64,000 nt of DNA, taken from NCBI RefSeq assembly GCF_047338595.1, contig NZ_JBLFBO010000009.1, positions 62,001 to 126,000 on the forward strand, read 5' to 3'. This stretch comes from Nitrospira_D sp019636945. Lineage in GTDB: Bacteria > Nitrospirota > Nitrospiria > Nitrospirales > Nitrospiraceae. A program made the translations under genes and the position numbers. Shown one piece after another: positions 35,975 through 44,700 of the stretch (positions are counted from its first letter, which is position 1; every line of letters starts with the position of its first letter). The notes below the pieces were generated by a model that made no database searches, was not told the DNA's origin, and saw only the letters and a program-made list of their open reading frames with translations.

Positions 35975-36295
35975 ATCTCATTCCTTGTTCCAGGAGACTT
36001 AGCCGTGAGAACCATTCTCATGCCCTCGGAAGCTCAGCTGGGAACCACCAGCCACCATCACTAAATCGACAAAGTGTGACCCGTCAACACCACATCGGCA
36101 AGTAAGTTGCCAAAATGTGCACGGGCAGATGAATCGTGCAGCACAGTCTTGGAAACTACCCACTGCGGCAGGCAACAGTGAGAGCTTCGCGTGAGAGTCC
36201 CGAACCATTCCCAGCAGGGCCGGTTCACTCACGAGAGATAGGCGTGCAGGTTCACGGGGCATTGATCCATTGCGGGCCAGTTGTATAATGTTCAC
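35975..36295. other. intergenic region, divergent
   Basis: About 320 bases between a minus-strand and a plus-strand gene. It should carry both promoters. A minus-strand frame here (35999-36262) lacks support and is not called. Confidence 0.35.
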
Positions 36296-36643
36296 ATGAA
36301 TCGAATCGCTCTCCATCTCATGATCCTACTCGTCACCGGCTGCGCAAGCCTGTCACTCGCAATTGGAGAGGAATTATCGCCACAGCCCAGCGCGAAAGAG
36401 CGGTTACAGCAAGTACTGGACGCAGAAGGTGGCACAACCGTCCACATGGATACCGCCGGTAATGTACACACGTCGACCAATCTCCCGAACGGCGAGCAAA
36501 TCATACGGGTACAACCACCTCAAAGTCCCGGGCTCAATCTTGGCCCACCGCTGCAATTGAGCAATCAGCCCCTGCAACTTCCACCTCCGCCACCTATGCC
36601 CGCCCAACCGCCTCCACCAGAGTACCCACAGCGAGCTCGGTAG
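36296..36643 (+). CDS. small lipoprotein with Pro-rich tail
   Basis: The ATG at 36296 is chosen over an upstream TTG (115 aa). The lipobox is LLVTGC. The middle (RLQQVLDAEGGTTVHMDTAGNVHTSTNLPNGEQIIRV) is conserved-looking. The last 35 residues are almost pure Pro, Gln and Leu (QLPPPPPMPAQPPPPEYPQRAR), probably a periplasm-spanning or wall-binding tail. It has no known function. It lies 47 bp before the Sel1 protein. Confidence 0.6.
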   Translation: MNRIALHLMILLVTGCASLSLAIGEELSPQPSAKERLQQVLDAEGGTTVHMDTAGNVHTSTNLPNGEQIIRVQPPQSPGLNLGPPLQLSNQPLQLPPPPPMPAQPPPPEYPQRAR

Positions 36644-36690
36644 GATTCATCTTGACGATCCATTCGTATGCACGGCATACTCAGCAACTC

Positions 36691-37158
36691 ATGCGTCCCA
36701 CTTCCCTCATCATCCTTCTGACGACTCTTGTTCTGCTCGGTGGGCCGAGTCTGGCCTTCCCTCCGGCCGGCACGAAAGACTTATCTACCCTCCAGACCCA
36801 GGCCAATCAGGGAAATGCTGAGGCGCAGAACGGCCTCGGGGAGCTGTATGCCAAAGGAAAAGGCATGCCACAGGACTACACTCAAGCACGAACGTGGTAT
36901 GAGAAGGCTGCAACACAGGGTCACCCCCATGCGCAAAACAACCTCGCGGAACTCTATTTTGCCGGGCTTGGGGGGCCTCAAGACTTGGTGCGGGCCTATA
37001 TGTGGGTGAATCTCGCAGCGTCACATATGCAGGGTGAGGATAAGAAGCAAGCGGAAGAAAATCGAGACGATGTCGCCCAACGCATGACACCCGCACAAAT
37101 CACAGAAGCCAAACGGCTTTCAGAACAATGTCGGTCAAATAAGTTCAAGGGCTGCTGA
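36691..37158 (+). CDS. secreted Sel1-repeat protein
   Basis: Started at ATG 36691 (155 aa), after a TTG that also opens the frame. The signal peptide ends near SLAF. Two Sel1-like TPR repeats follow: AEAQNGLGELYAKGKGMPQDYTQARTWYEKAATQ and PHAQNNLAELYFAGLGGPQDLVRAYMWVNLAAS, then a helical tail and a C-terminal Cys. Such repeats scaffold protein contacts in the periplasm. Confidence 0.8.
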   Translation: MRPTSLIILLTTLVLLGGPSLAFPPAGTKDLSTLQTQANQGNAEAQNGLGELYAKGKGMPQDYTQARTWYEKAATQGHPHAQNNLAELYFAGLGGPQDLVRAYMWVNLAASHMQGEDKKQAEENRDDVAQRMTPAQITEAKRLSEQCRSNKFKGC

Positions 37159-37374
37159 GATCAGAGCTGAATTCTTCCCTCCCTACGTGTTCATCTTCCC
37201 GGCTCGCAGCTACGGAACAGATTCTGGACCTTCTCTGGAGACGAACCGACATGGGGCACGCTGATACTCACGCGGGCGAGTGACGGAGAGGAACCTCAAT
37301 CCCCAGTGGAATTATCACATCCCACGATCATATCCCTTTGGCCCCGTACAATCCGATCACAGCTGAAAACTATT
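37159..37374. other. intergenic region, nothing coding seen
   Basis: A stretch between convergent genes. Together with the palindrome at 37375-37398 and the following 67 bases it makes a 307-bp gap with no supported gene. Confidence 0.4.
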
Positions 37375-37398
37375 GGTTGCATAAGATCTTATGCAACC
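37375..37398. promoter_or_regulatory. perfect 24-bp palindrome
   Basis: GGTTGCATAAGA is followed directly by its exact reverse complement. It could fold as a 10-bp stem with a GATC loop or bind a dimeric protein. Neither side has a T-run, which argues against a classical terminator. Confidence 0.6.
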
Positions 37399-37465
37399 CC
37401 TTCAAAGAACTCCCGCCTCTTCCTCGTCGATATCCGCTCACGCGGCCCTGAATAGGATCGCACGT

Positions 37466-37804
37466 CTATCGGAGCAGTACGATCAAGACCAATCCCAGCG
37501 AGACCACCCCTATCATCCCCGTTGCAAGACACAGCATCAAAAGACGTCGATACCGACGCTCCTCCAGAGCCGCACTCTGTTCAAGCGCTCCAAGCATTGT
37601 TCGCATTTGTATGGCTAAATCTTTGAGGTACGTGTCGTTCTTAGCCGCAGTAGCCTGAAGCTCAGCAACCTGCTGCTGGAGGGTCGCATCCTGACTAGTA
37701 GGGGCATCGGCACTTTTCTTGGTAAACACAGGAGCCGCTGCGGACAAGATAGTCCCCACATGCGGCAGCGCGGCTTTCAAGGCAGGAAGGATCCAGGCTG
37801 TCAT
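37466..37804 (-). CDS. membrane protein with coiled coil
   Basis: The start is set at ATG 37804 (112 aa). A GTG five codons upstream overlaps the GTGAGG that serves as ribosome-binding site. The N-terminal part is moderately hydrophobic (ILPALKAALPHVGTILSAAAPVF). A coiled coil (LQQQVAELQATAAKNDTYLKDLAIQMRTMLGALEQ) and one strong C-terminal membrane helix (LCLATGMIGVVSLGLVLIVLL) follow. Small holin-associated or polar-positioning proteins can look like this. No family is recognised. Confidence 0.55.
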   Translation of the reverse strand: MTAWILPALKAALPHVGTILSAAAPVFTKKSADAPTSQDATLQQQVAELQATAAKNDTYLKDLAIQMRTMLGALEQSAALEERRYRRLLMLCLATGMIGVVSLGLVLIVLLR

Positions 37805-38016
37805 CGTTGAAAACCTCACTATACGCTTGAACTGGACCAGCGACTCACACTCATCTTGCCGTGAACCTGTCTTTCACTTGCTCGTTATTCTCACAATGAG
37901 CACGTGACTTGTCAACACCGCCCGGTTCGCCCTCGCACCTGAAAGGATTTCTCCCCTCGTCCCATATCCTCCTGTGAAGGCCGCCACACGTGACCAAATC
38001 AGCCTGAGGAGGATGT

Positions 38017-38904
38017 ATGGGCCAAGACAACGGCACAATCCAACCAAGCGAACCATCTTTCTGGCGGGATCCTCGCTTTTATCAAATCGCTAGCCTTTCG
38101 ACGCTCCTCCTCTACGGGCTGCTCGTGCTCCACTTTGACATTTCAATCTGGCAGATCGTCATCACAATCAGCACAGCACAACTAATGCAATATGTGGGTA
38201 CCCGCTATTTCCACCTGCTGTTCTTTGATCTCAAGAGCGCGCTGATTTCATCCCTCTCGCTGTGCCTTCTCCTCCGCACTAATGATTGTGCTGTTACTGC
38301 ACTCGCCGCTGGCATCGCGATCGCCAGCAAATTCGTCATTCGATGGAAGGGCAAGCACATCTTCAACCCCACCAACCTGGCGCTCGTCATCGTACTCGCC
38401 AGCGGCCTCGGCTGGATCTCACCGGGGCAATGGGGACAGGTCGCCTGGTTTGGGTTTCTGATCGCTTGCCTCGGCTCGCTTGTTGTGACCCGTGCGGCAC
38501 GGGCTGATGTCACACTGGCCTTCTTGACGTTCTACGTCGGACTCCTGGTCGCCCGCGCCCTCTGGCTCGGCGACCCATTCACTATTCCACTCCATCAGAT
38601 TGAGAGCGGCGCATTGCTGATCTTTTCATTCTTCATGATTTCCGATCCCAAGACGACACCTGACTCCAGAACTGGACGCATCGTCTTCGCCCTAATCGTG
38701 GCACTCACGGCACTCTACATCCAGTTCCATTTCTTTAAACCCAACGGCCCACTCTGGGGACTCATCGCCTGCTCACCACTCGTCCCCTTACTGGATCGCC
38801 TATTTCCTGGAGTCCGATACGACTGGTCCAAACCCGCAACTGGTTACGCCCCGGCAGCCGTTCCATTGTCACTATCAGTTCAACCACAAAGGAGATTTTC
38901 ATGA
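38017..38904 (+). CDS. RnfD/NqrB-family membrane protein (stand-alone)
   Basis: This 295-residue protein has about nine membrane helices. Signature-like segments are KHIFNPTNLALVIVLASG, MISDPKTTPDSRTGRIVFA and LDRLFPG. In RnfD and NqrB the first of these regions carries the flavin-linked Thr. No other Rnf or Nqr subunit is nearby, so this is an isolated member that probably pairs with the DUF2330 protein it overlaps (ATGA at 38901). GAGGAGG before the ATG supports the start. Its electron donor or ion is unknown. Confidence 0.82.
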   Translation: MGQDNGTIQPSEPSFWRDPRFYQIASLSTLLLYGLLVLHFDISIWQIVITISTAQLMQYVGTRYFHLLFFDLKSALISSLSLCLLLRTNDCAVTALAAGIAIASKFVIRWKGKHIFNPTNLALVIVLASGLGWISPGQWGQVAWFGFLIACLGSLVVTRAARADVTLAFLTFYVGLLVARALWLGDPFTIPLHQIESGALLIFSFFMISDPKTTPDSRTGRIVFALIVALTALYIQFHFFKPNGPLWGLIACSPLVPLLDRLFPGVRYDWSKPATGYAPAAVPLSLSVQPQRRFS

Positions 38905-40253
38905 ACCACATTGTTCTTTCCTTATTCTCCGTTGTTATGAGTCTATTTCTCTGGGGTACCAACGCCTCAGCATTCTGCGGCTTCTATGTCGGCAAAGCCG
39001 ATACGAAGCTCTTCAATAAAGCATCCGAAGTGGTCATCGCCCGCCATGACAACAAAACCGTGATCACGATGGCCAATGACTTCAAGGGCGAGGTGAAGGA
39101 ATTTGCCATGGTCGTGCCAGTGCCAACGGTGTTGGATCAGGACCAGATCCACATTGGCGATGCCGCCGTTCTGAAACATCTGGCCGACTACTCGGCGCCA
39201 CGGCTGGTGGAGTATTTCGACGAGAACCCTTGTGTCCGGTACGAGCTGATGGAACGCCGTAGTCTCGATATGGCAAAGAACATGGCGCCGGCAAGCGCCT
39301 CAGCCAGAGAACGCGATACGGCACTCGGCGTGACTGTCGAGGCGCAGTATACCATCGGCGAATACGACATTCTGATTCTGTCAGCCAAGGAAAGTCACGG
39401 GCTTGAAACCTGGTTAGCTGAGAACGGATACAAGATTCCACATGGGGCTTCCACCGTGCTGCACAGTTACCTTAAACAGGACATGAAGTTCTTCGTGGCA
39501 AAGGTAAACCTGACCGAGCAATCCAAGCTCGGCTTTACTCACCTGCGGCCGATCCAGATCGCCTTCGAATCCCCCAAATTCATGCTGCCGATCAGGCTGG
39601 GAACAATTAACGCCGACGGTGCACAGGAACTCTTCATCTATACACTGACAAAGCAAGGGCGCGTCGAAACGACGAACTACCGGACGGTCCGATTACCGGC
39701 GGCTCAGGAGGTTCCGCTGTACGTCAAGGATAAGTTCGGCGACTTTTATCGTGACCTCTTCACACAGCAAGTGAAGCGCGAACACGAACGAGGGGTGTTT
39801 CTCGAATATGCCTGGGATATGACCTGGTGCGATCCTTGTGCTGCAAACCCACTCTCAGCTGAAGAGCTGAAGAACTTGGGCGTCTTTTGGCAAGAGCGCC
39901 CGAACGGCAAGCAGCGTGGAGGCACCATGCCGCAGGCACAGAACGTGTTCCTCACCCGTCTCCACGTTCGCTACGACGCAGCCCACTTTCCAGAAGACTT
40001 GATGTTCCAGGAAACGTCCGATCGGAATAATTTCCAGGCCCGTTACATCCTTCGCCACGCATGGACCGGAACGGATGAATGTCCAGCCGCGACGGCCTAC
40101 CGCCAGCAGTTGCGGGAGCGGTATGAACACGAGGCACAGACCCTGGCGAATTTGACCGGATGGAATATCGGCGCAATTCGCAATGCCATGAATCTGGCGT
40201 CATCGCCGGAAGGCACAGTGAGGAAGTGGTATCAGCACCTCTGGGCGAACTAA
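38901..40253 (+). CDS. DUF2330-domain secreted protein
   Basis: This 450-residue protein has a signal peptide ending NASAFC. The DUF2330 core starts at once (FCGFYVGKADTKLFNKASEVVIARHDNKTVITMANDFKG, then EFAMVVPVPTVL). These proteins are extracytoplasmic and of unknown role. Pairing with a stand-alone RnfD-like protein is a recurring arrangement as far as I know. Translational coupling to that gene and AAGGAG before the ATG are seen here. Several Cys (WCDPCAANP; TDECPA) could bind metal or pair. Confidence 0.85.
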   Translation: MNHIVLSLFSVVMSLFLWGTNASAFCGFYVGKADTKLFNKASEVVIARHDNKTVITMANDFKGEVKEFAMVVPVPTVLDQDQIHIGDAAVLKHLADYSAPRLVEYFDENPCVRYELMERRSLDMAKNMAPASASARERDTALGVTVEAQYTIGEYDILILSAKESHGLETWLAENGYKIPHGASTVLHSYLKQDMKFFVAKVNLTEQSKLGFTHLRPIQIAFESPKFMLPIRLGTINADGAQELFIYTLTKQGRVETTNYRTVRLPAAQEVPLYVKDKFGDFYRDLFTQQVKREHERGVFLEYAWDMTWCDPCAANPLSAEELKNLGVFWQERPNGKQRGGTMPQAQNVFLTRLHVRYDAAHFPEDLMFQETSDRNNFQARYILRHAWTGTDECPAATAYRQQLRERYEHEAQTLANLTGWNIGAIRNAMNLASSPEGTVRKWYQHLWAN

Positions 40254-40266
40254 ACCGGAGACAGCA

Positions 40267-40293
40267 GGCTGAGGCCTCGTTGAGGCCTCAGCC
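40267..40293. terminator. strong bidirectional terminator hairpin
   Basis: GGCTGAGGCCTC, loop GTT, GAGGCCTCAGCC: a perfect 12-bp stem between convergent genes. Confidence 0.85.
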
Positions 40294-40328
40294 TTGAGTA
40301 TTGGTATCAACTTCTCTGTGGAACGACG

Positions 40329-41243
40329 TTAACCTTGGAGTGAGAATGAGAATGCGGTGAGATGCACCGAGCTATACGCTGTGACCACATTGCTGTTCGC
40401 GCTGGGCGATTGGGCGTACTCCGGTCCTTGTTCTACAGACAGATCCGGCCCCTCAGCCTGATGCGCATGCCCCGGTGGTATCTCCTTCAGCAGATCATGA
40501 TGCAGCTTCTCAAAAAACCCAGCCAGATACGTCTGGAATTTCGGCAATTCAGCTTCCGCTTCCTTTAGGGCATTGAACACCTGCTGAATAAGCGAGGCAA
40601 GCTGCCCGTTCTGGACCGACTCTTTGAGAACAACTCCGTCTGATGTATCCCCTGAGGGGGTGGGCGCCGTGGTACCGGTAGACGACTGCGGGATCGCCGC
40701 CGCCGTCTCAGGCGCCCCACCCGAGGTATGAGTTGATCCTGTGACCACCGCCACCGATCGAATGACCTCCAGACTGAGGTCCAGACTGGAGACTGTGCCT
40801 AACCCACTCAATCGTTCCGCAAGCTTCGCCGCATGCACTTGAGTCTTCTCTCCCTGTCCCTCGACAAATCCTCGAAAGAGCTGAGAGATATTCTGGAACA
40901 GCTTTTCAAGATCGTGCAACTCCAGATCATTGAGACGCCCATCCACCGCAATCCCAAAGTCTTGTTGAACGGCAACTTCTGTCGTTCTGGCTCCCACGCT
41001 CACAGACGCATGATCAGCCTCTAACCGAGCGCGATACGTACCGGCGCGAAACTCGGTTTCCAAGTCTGCCGTAAGGGTGACCCTATCTCCCTCTGCCGTG
41101 GTCACGTTGAGACGTCCCGAAAAATCATTGGATACGGCAAAACCGCTGACTTGCGTATCCAACCGCTGCCCCCCGACAGCGCCAAACTGGTGTAGATTGA
41201 CGAATTGGCGGGGATCAAGAGGAGTCAAGGCTTCTACCGGCAT
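40329..41243 (-). CDS. hypothetical protein of unknown family
   Basis: This 304-residue protein has no signal peptide. An N-terminal beta-rich part (SNDFSGRLNVTTAEGDRVTLTADLETEF ... YRARLEADHASVSVGARTTEVAVQQDFGI) is followed by helical segments (LEKLFQNISQLFRGFVEGQGE; LASLIQQVFNALKEAEAELPKFQTYLAGFFEKLHHDLL) separated by a Ser/Thr/Pro/Ala-rich linker. No domain is recognised. It stands alone on the minus strand beyond the terminator. Confidence 0.6.
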   Translation of the reverse strand: MPVEALTPLDPRQFVNLHQFGAVGGQRLDTQVSGFAVSNDFSGRLNVTTAEGDRVTLTADLETEFRAGTYRARLEADHASVSVGARTTEVAVQQDFGIAVDGRLNDLELHDLEKLFQNISQLFRGFVEGQGEKTQVHAAKLAERLSGLGTVSSLDLSLEVIRSVAVVTGSTHTSGGAPETAAAIPQSSTGTTAPTPSGDTSDGVVLKESVQNGQLASLIQQVFNALKEAEAELPKFQTYLAGFFEKLHHDLLKEIPPGHAHQAEGPDLSVEQGPEYAQSPSANSNVVTAYSSVHLTAFSFSLQG

Positions 41244-41376
41244 CAGACACCCTCTGAGTGGTTGAGTCCTACAGATACGTTCTTTGCTTCTCTATCGGCA
41301 GAGAAACAACTGAACTTAAGACACTCTATGCTATAGTCAAAACCCAGGCTACCTTATCAAGGCAAGGAGGATCTTT

Positions 41377-41775
41377 ATGCGAAACATTTTGCACAGTGTG
41401 ATGATCGCATCGGCATGCCTGGCACTGACAGGAACGGGGTGCACCGTAAAGGGCACGATTAATCAGATCACTGATACGACGTCGAACGTCACCGGGACGA
41501 CATCCGGAGCAGCCTGGTGGAATGAAGATGGTCAGATCAAGCCGGACTTCAAAGCTACCGCATTTGTGACCTTTAATCAGGCGAATCTGATCCAGGATTT
41601 GGCAGCAGGACGAGGCGAGTACTTGGGATCTATGGGTCGTCTATTGGGCATTCCGGCTGACCGCCAAACCGCATTTTATTCAGCCGCTCAATCGAATTAT
41701 TCCCAGGTGGCCGACCAAACGCCTGCGGGATTGCTCAGCTTCTTACGCAAGACGTCCAAATCATTCATGCAGTGA
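41377..41775 (+). CDS. DUF3015-like lipoprotein
   Basis: This 132-residue protein has a lipobox-like LTGTGC and a helical C-terminal half (FVTFNQANLIQDLAAGRGEYLGSMGRLLGIP, then LSFLRKTSKSFMQ). The pattern 'N.L..D.A.G.GEYL..L..LLG' is that of DUF3015, whose function is unknown. AAGGAGG precedes the ATG, and a plausible -10 (TATAGT) lies about 45 bp upstream. Confidence 0.7.
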   Translation: MRNILHSVMIASACLALTGTGCTVKGTINQITDTTSNVTGTTSGAAWWNEDGQIKPDFKATAFVTFNQANLIQDLAAGRGEYLGSMGRLLGIPADRQTAFYSAAQSNYSQVADQTPAGLLSFLRKTSKSFMQ

Positions 41776-41784
41776 CCGAGGATA

Positions 41785-44700
41785 TCATGTGGATCGCTCG
41801 ACTGTTGCCGAACCGAAGGGTTCGGTAACAGCGAGGGGTCCATCACCTTGCCGACCGACTACGGCCCGGACAAGCACACCGTCCTTCAAAACCAGAAAGT
41901 TGGTTGGTACCGCCGGAACCCGTGGGCCTGGGAGAATCACCCCAGCGAGGTTCAGTGGGTCAGTCGCGGATAGTTTGATCTCATGACTTGAAGCACCGCT
42001 CGTTTTCCTGATCGCCCGCAACGCTTCCACGGCCTCCGGCAACGCGAACTGTTCGCCGGTAAATCCACTCACGAATCGACCACCACGCACCTCCCCTGCC
42101 ATTTCCATCCGTCTGTATTGCACGAGCAGATCTCGCCAGGACTGAACCAGCGATTCGCGGGCCAGCAGATCGCGAAAGACCACGCCGTAGCGGCGAAGGA
42201 GCTGGTGAGCCACCTGCGCTGAAAGTGTTGAGTGCTGAGTTGAAGTAGAAGAGCCAATGGCTGATGGCTGATGGCTGATGGCTTGATCCGGACCCGATGA
42301 CCATTGACCATCAACCATTAACGGCTCTGTTCCCCGGAGCAGCGACCAGCGTCCCGCTGTATGCCGTGGTCGACGACCCCGTTCGCGTCCTTCCGCACGA
42401 CGTCGATGAGGGTCCATGAGGGAGCGGAGATTATCAAATCCGTCAGCCGTTGCGAAACCGGCGGCGACGAGTTCCCAGAGTCCCTGCTCCACCTCGGTCT
42501 GCAGGTAATGGGTGATTCTGACCAGGTCATTGAAAAAGCTGGCCCCTTGTTGTCCTAAGGCTCGGTACAGATCCTGGGCAACCGGACTCAACTGAGACGT
42601 TGGCTCAGCGGGAGCAGTTGTTGCCTCACTTCGCACAGACTTCATCAACCAGTCACTGTCTTCACGTGGGAACAAACTAATGGGAGCAATGCTGGTTGGA
42701 ACAATCCGTCGACGCTCTGAGTCCCCTGATTGGGAAAACCTGGGATGCGGAGAGAGACGCCCCCAACAGACCGCACCACCGAGACAAAGACGATCTAGGA
42801 GTTCAGGGTCGTACTTGGCCATACGCGAGCGCAAGAGCTGTGGCTCCCATGCGGAAGCCGCCGCCTCAAACCCAGCCAGCTGTGCAATTACACGTTGTAA
42901 ACCAGCCTCACCATGCTGACGCGATCCCGGCACGACATGTTGCCATTGTAGGAGGAACCGCATGAAATCCGTCGCCGAAACCGGCTCCACTTCCTTGCGC
43001 AAGATTCCGATCGTCAACCGATGAATCCGAGCGAGTAAACGGCGATAGCACCACTCGGGCGGGGGAGTGCCAGAAAGTGCTGAGGACTGAGTGCGGAGTG
43101 CTGCGTGAGGACGGAACTGGCCTCGGAGGACCTGGCCTTGGGATTCAAGACGTACCATCGCAGCATCGATTGGCGACACCGGAAGATGCAGCCGCTCGGC
43201 CAATTCAACCGTCGTCATCGGGCCAGTGCTTTCCATCCAACCCAGAACAATGGTATCCAGAGTTGCGTCTTCTTCCCCCTCAAGTACCCGCTCAACCCGC
43301 TCCCTATTCTCCGTCGCAACCCATCCCTTTACCCCTGACGCCTCACCCTTCACCGTGAGCAGGACAGCTCGCCCAGACTCCATAAGCAACGGAAGATAGG
43401 CAGCCCATTGAGTTACCTCGGATTCAGGTAGCCAGAACAAGGTCAGGAGTGCGTCATGAAGTTCATCGGCATCGCGCACGACCGGCCACGATTCGCGGGC
43501 CACTTCAGCGATCGCCTCCGGATCGAGCGCGCCGACTTGACCCAGCAGGTCCGGCGGCAGGGTCCGTCTCATTTCCACCGCGCGCGCCCGCCGTTCTTCC
43601 AGCGGCGCATCATCGAGGAAGGCATAGGGATTCGCATTCAAGATCTCGTGCGAGAACACGGACGGCGTCGGTGTATCCACCGCCACACAGCGGATCGTCC
43701 CCGTCTCGATCCGGCGCAGCACAGCGATCAACCCCTCCAGATCCATTGCGTCAGTCAAGCAATCCCGCAGCGTTTCCTGCACCAGTGGATGGTCCGGAAT
43801 GTGACGGACCGCTCGTTGTCCGGTCAGATTCTCCTGGCAGGCAATCGCGTCCGGAAACACAGCGGCAAGCAAATCCTCGGACTTCATCCGTTGAATCTGT
43901 GGAGGAACTTTCTTTCCGTTCGAGAATCGCAGCAACGCCAGTGCTCGCGAGGCATTCCACCGCCAGCGGGTAGCAAACATCGGGGCCAGCAATACTGCTT
44001 GGATCAACGTCTCTCGCACGCTGTTGGAATGCAGATAGCTGAACACGGACTCCAGAGGGAAACTGTGCTTCTCCCCGAGCGAAATGACAAGACCATTGTC
44101 CGTGGCCGCGGCTTGGAGCTCAAAGTCGAACGTGACACAGAATCGCTTACGCAACGCCAACCCCCAGGCCTTGTTGATCCGCCCGCCGAACGGCGTGTGG
44201 AGCACTAACTGCATCCCACCGCTTTCATCGAAGAACCGTTCGGCGACGACGCAGTCCTGGGTCGGCACAACACCTAATACCGCGTTTCCAGACAGAACGT
44301 ATTCGATAACCTGTTGAGCGCCACGGGCGTCGAGGGCGCATTCCTGGCGAAGCCAGCTAAGAGCTGACAGGTGACAGCTTTCAGGTGAGGGATCTGCGCT
44401 TGTGAGTCGCTCAATCTCGGAACGAAGACCGGCGACTTCGGCAGAGAGTTCCGCTGTGCGGGAGGGGGCTTCACCGAGCCAAAAAGGAATGCTGGGCGGG
44501 GCGCCATGAGCATCTTCCACCCGCACCTTGCCTGACTCCACGCCTTTGATGCGCCAGGACGTATTGCCGAGCAACATGATATCGCCGGCCAAACTTTCCA
44601 CGGCGAAATCTTCATCAACGGTACCAACCACTGTGCCTTCCGGCTCCGCGACTACCGCATAGGTGGCCGTGTCAGGAATAGCCCCACCGGAGGTGATCGC

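Noticed and set aside
35999..36262. Minus-strand frame rich in Cys between 35974 and 36296
   Set aside because: No ribosome-binding site and no conserved motif. It would overlap the promoter region of the divergent lipoprotein gene.
43456..44208. Long plus-strand open frame (250 codons)
   Set aside because: It lies wholly antisense to the Lhr-type helicase, which has clear motifs. The frame is a by-product of the GC-rich codon pattern, with no RBS and no recognisable domain.
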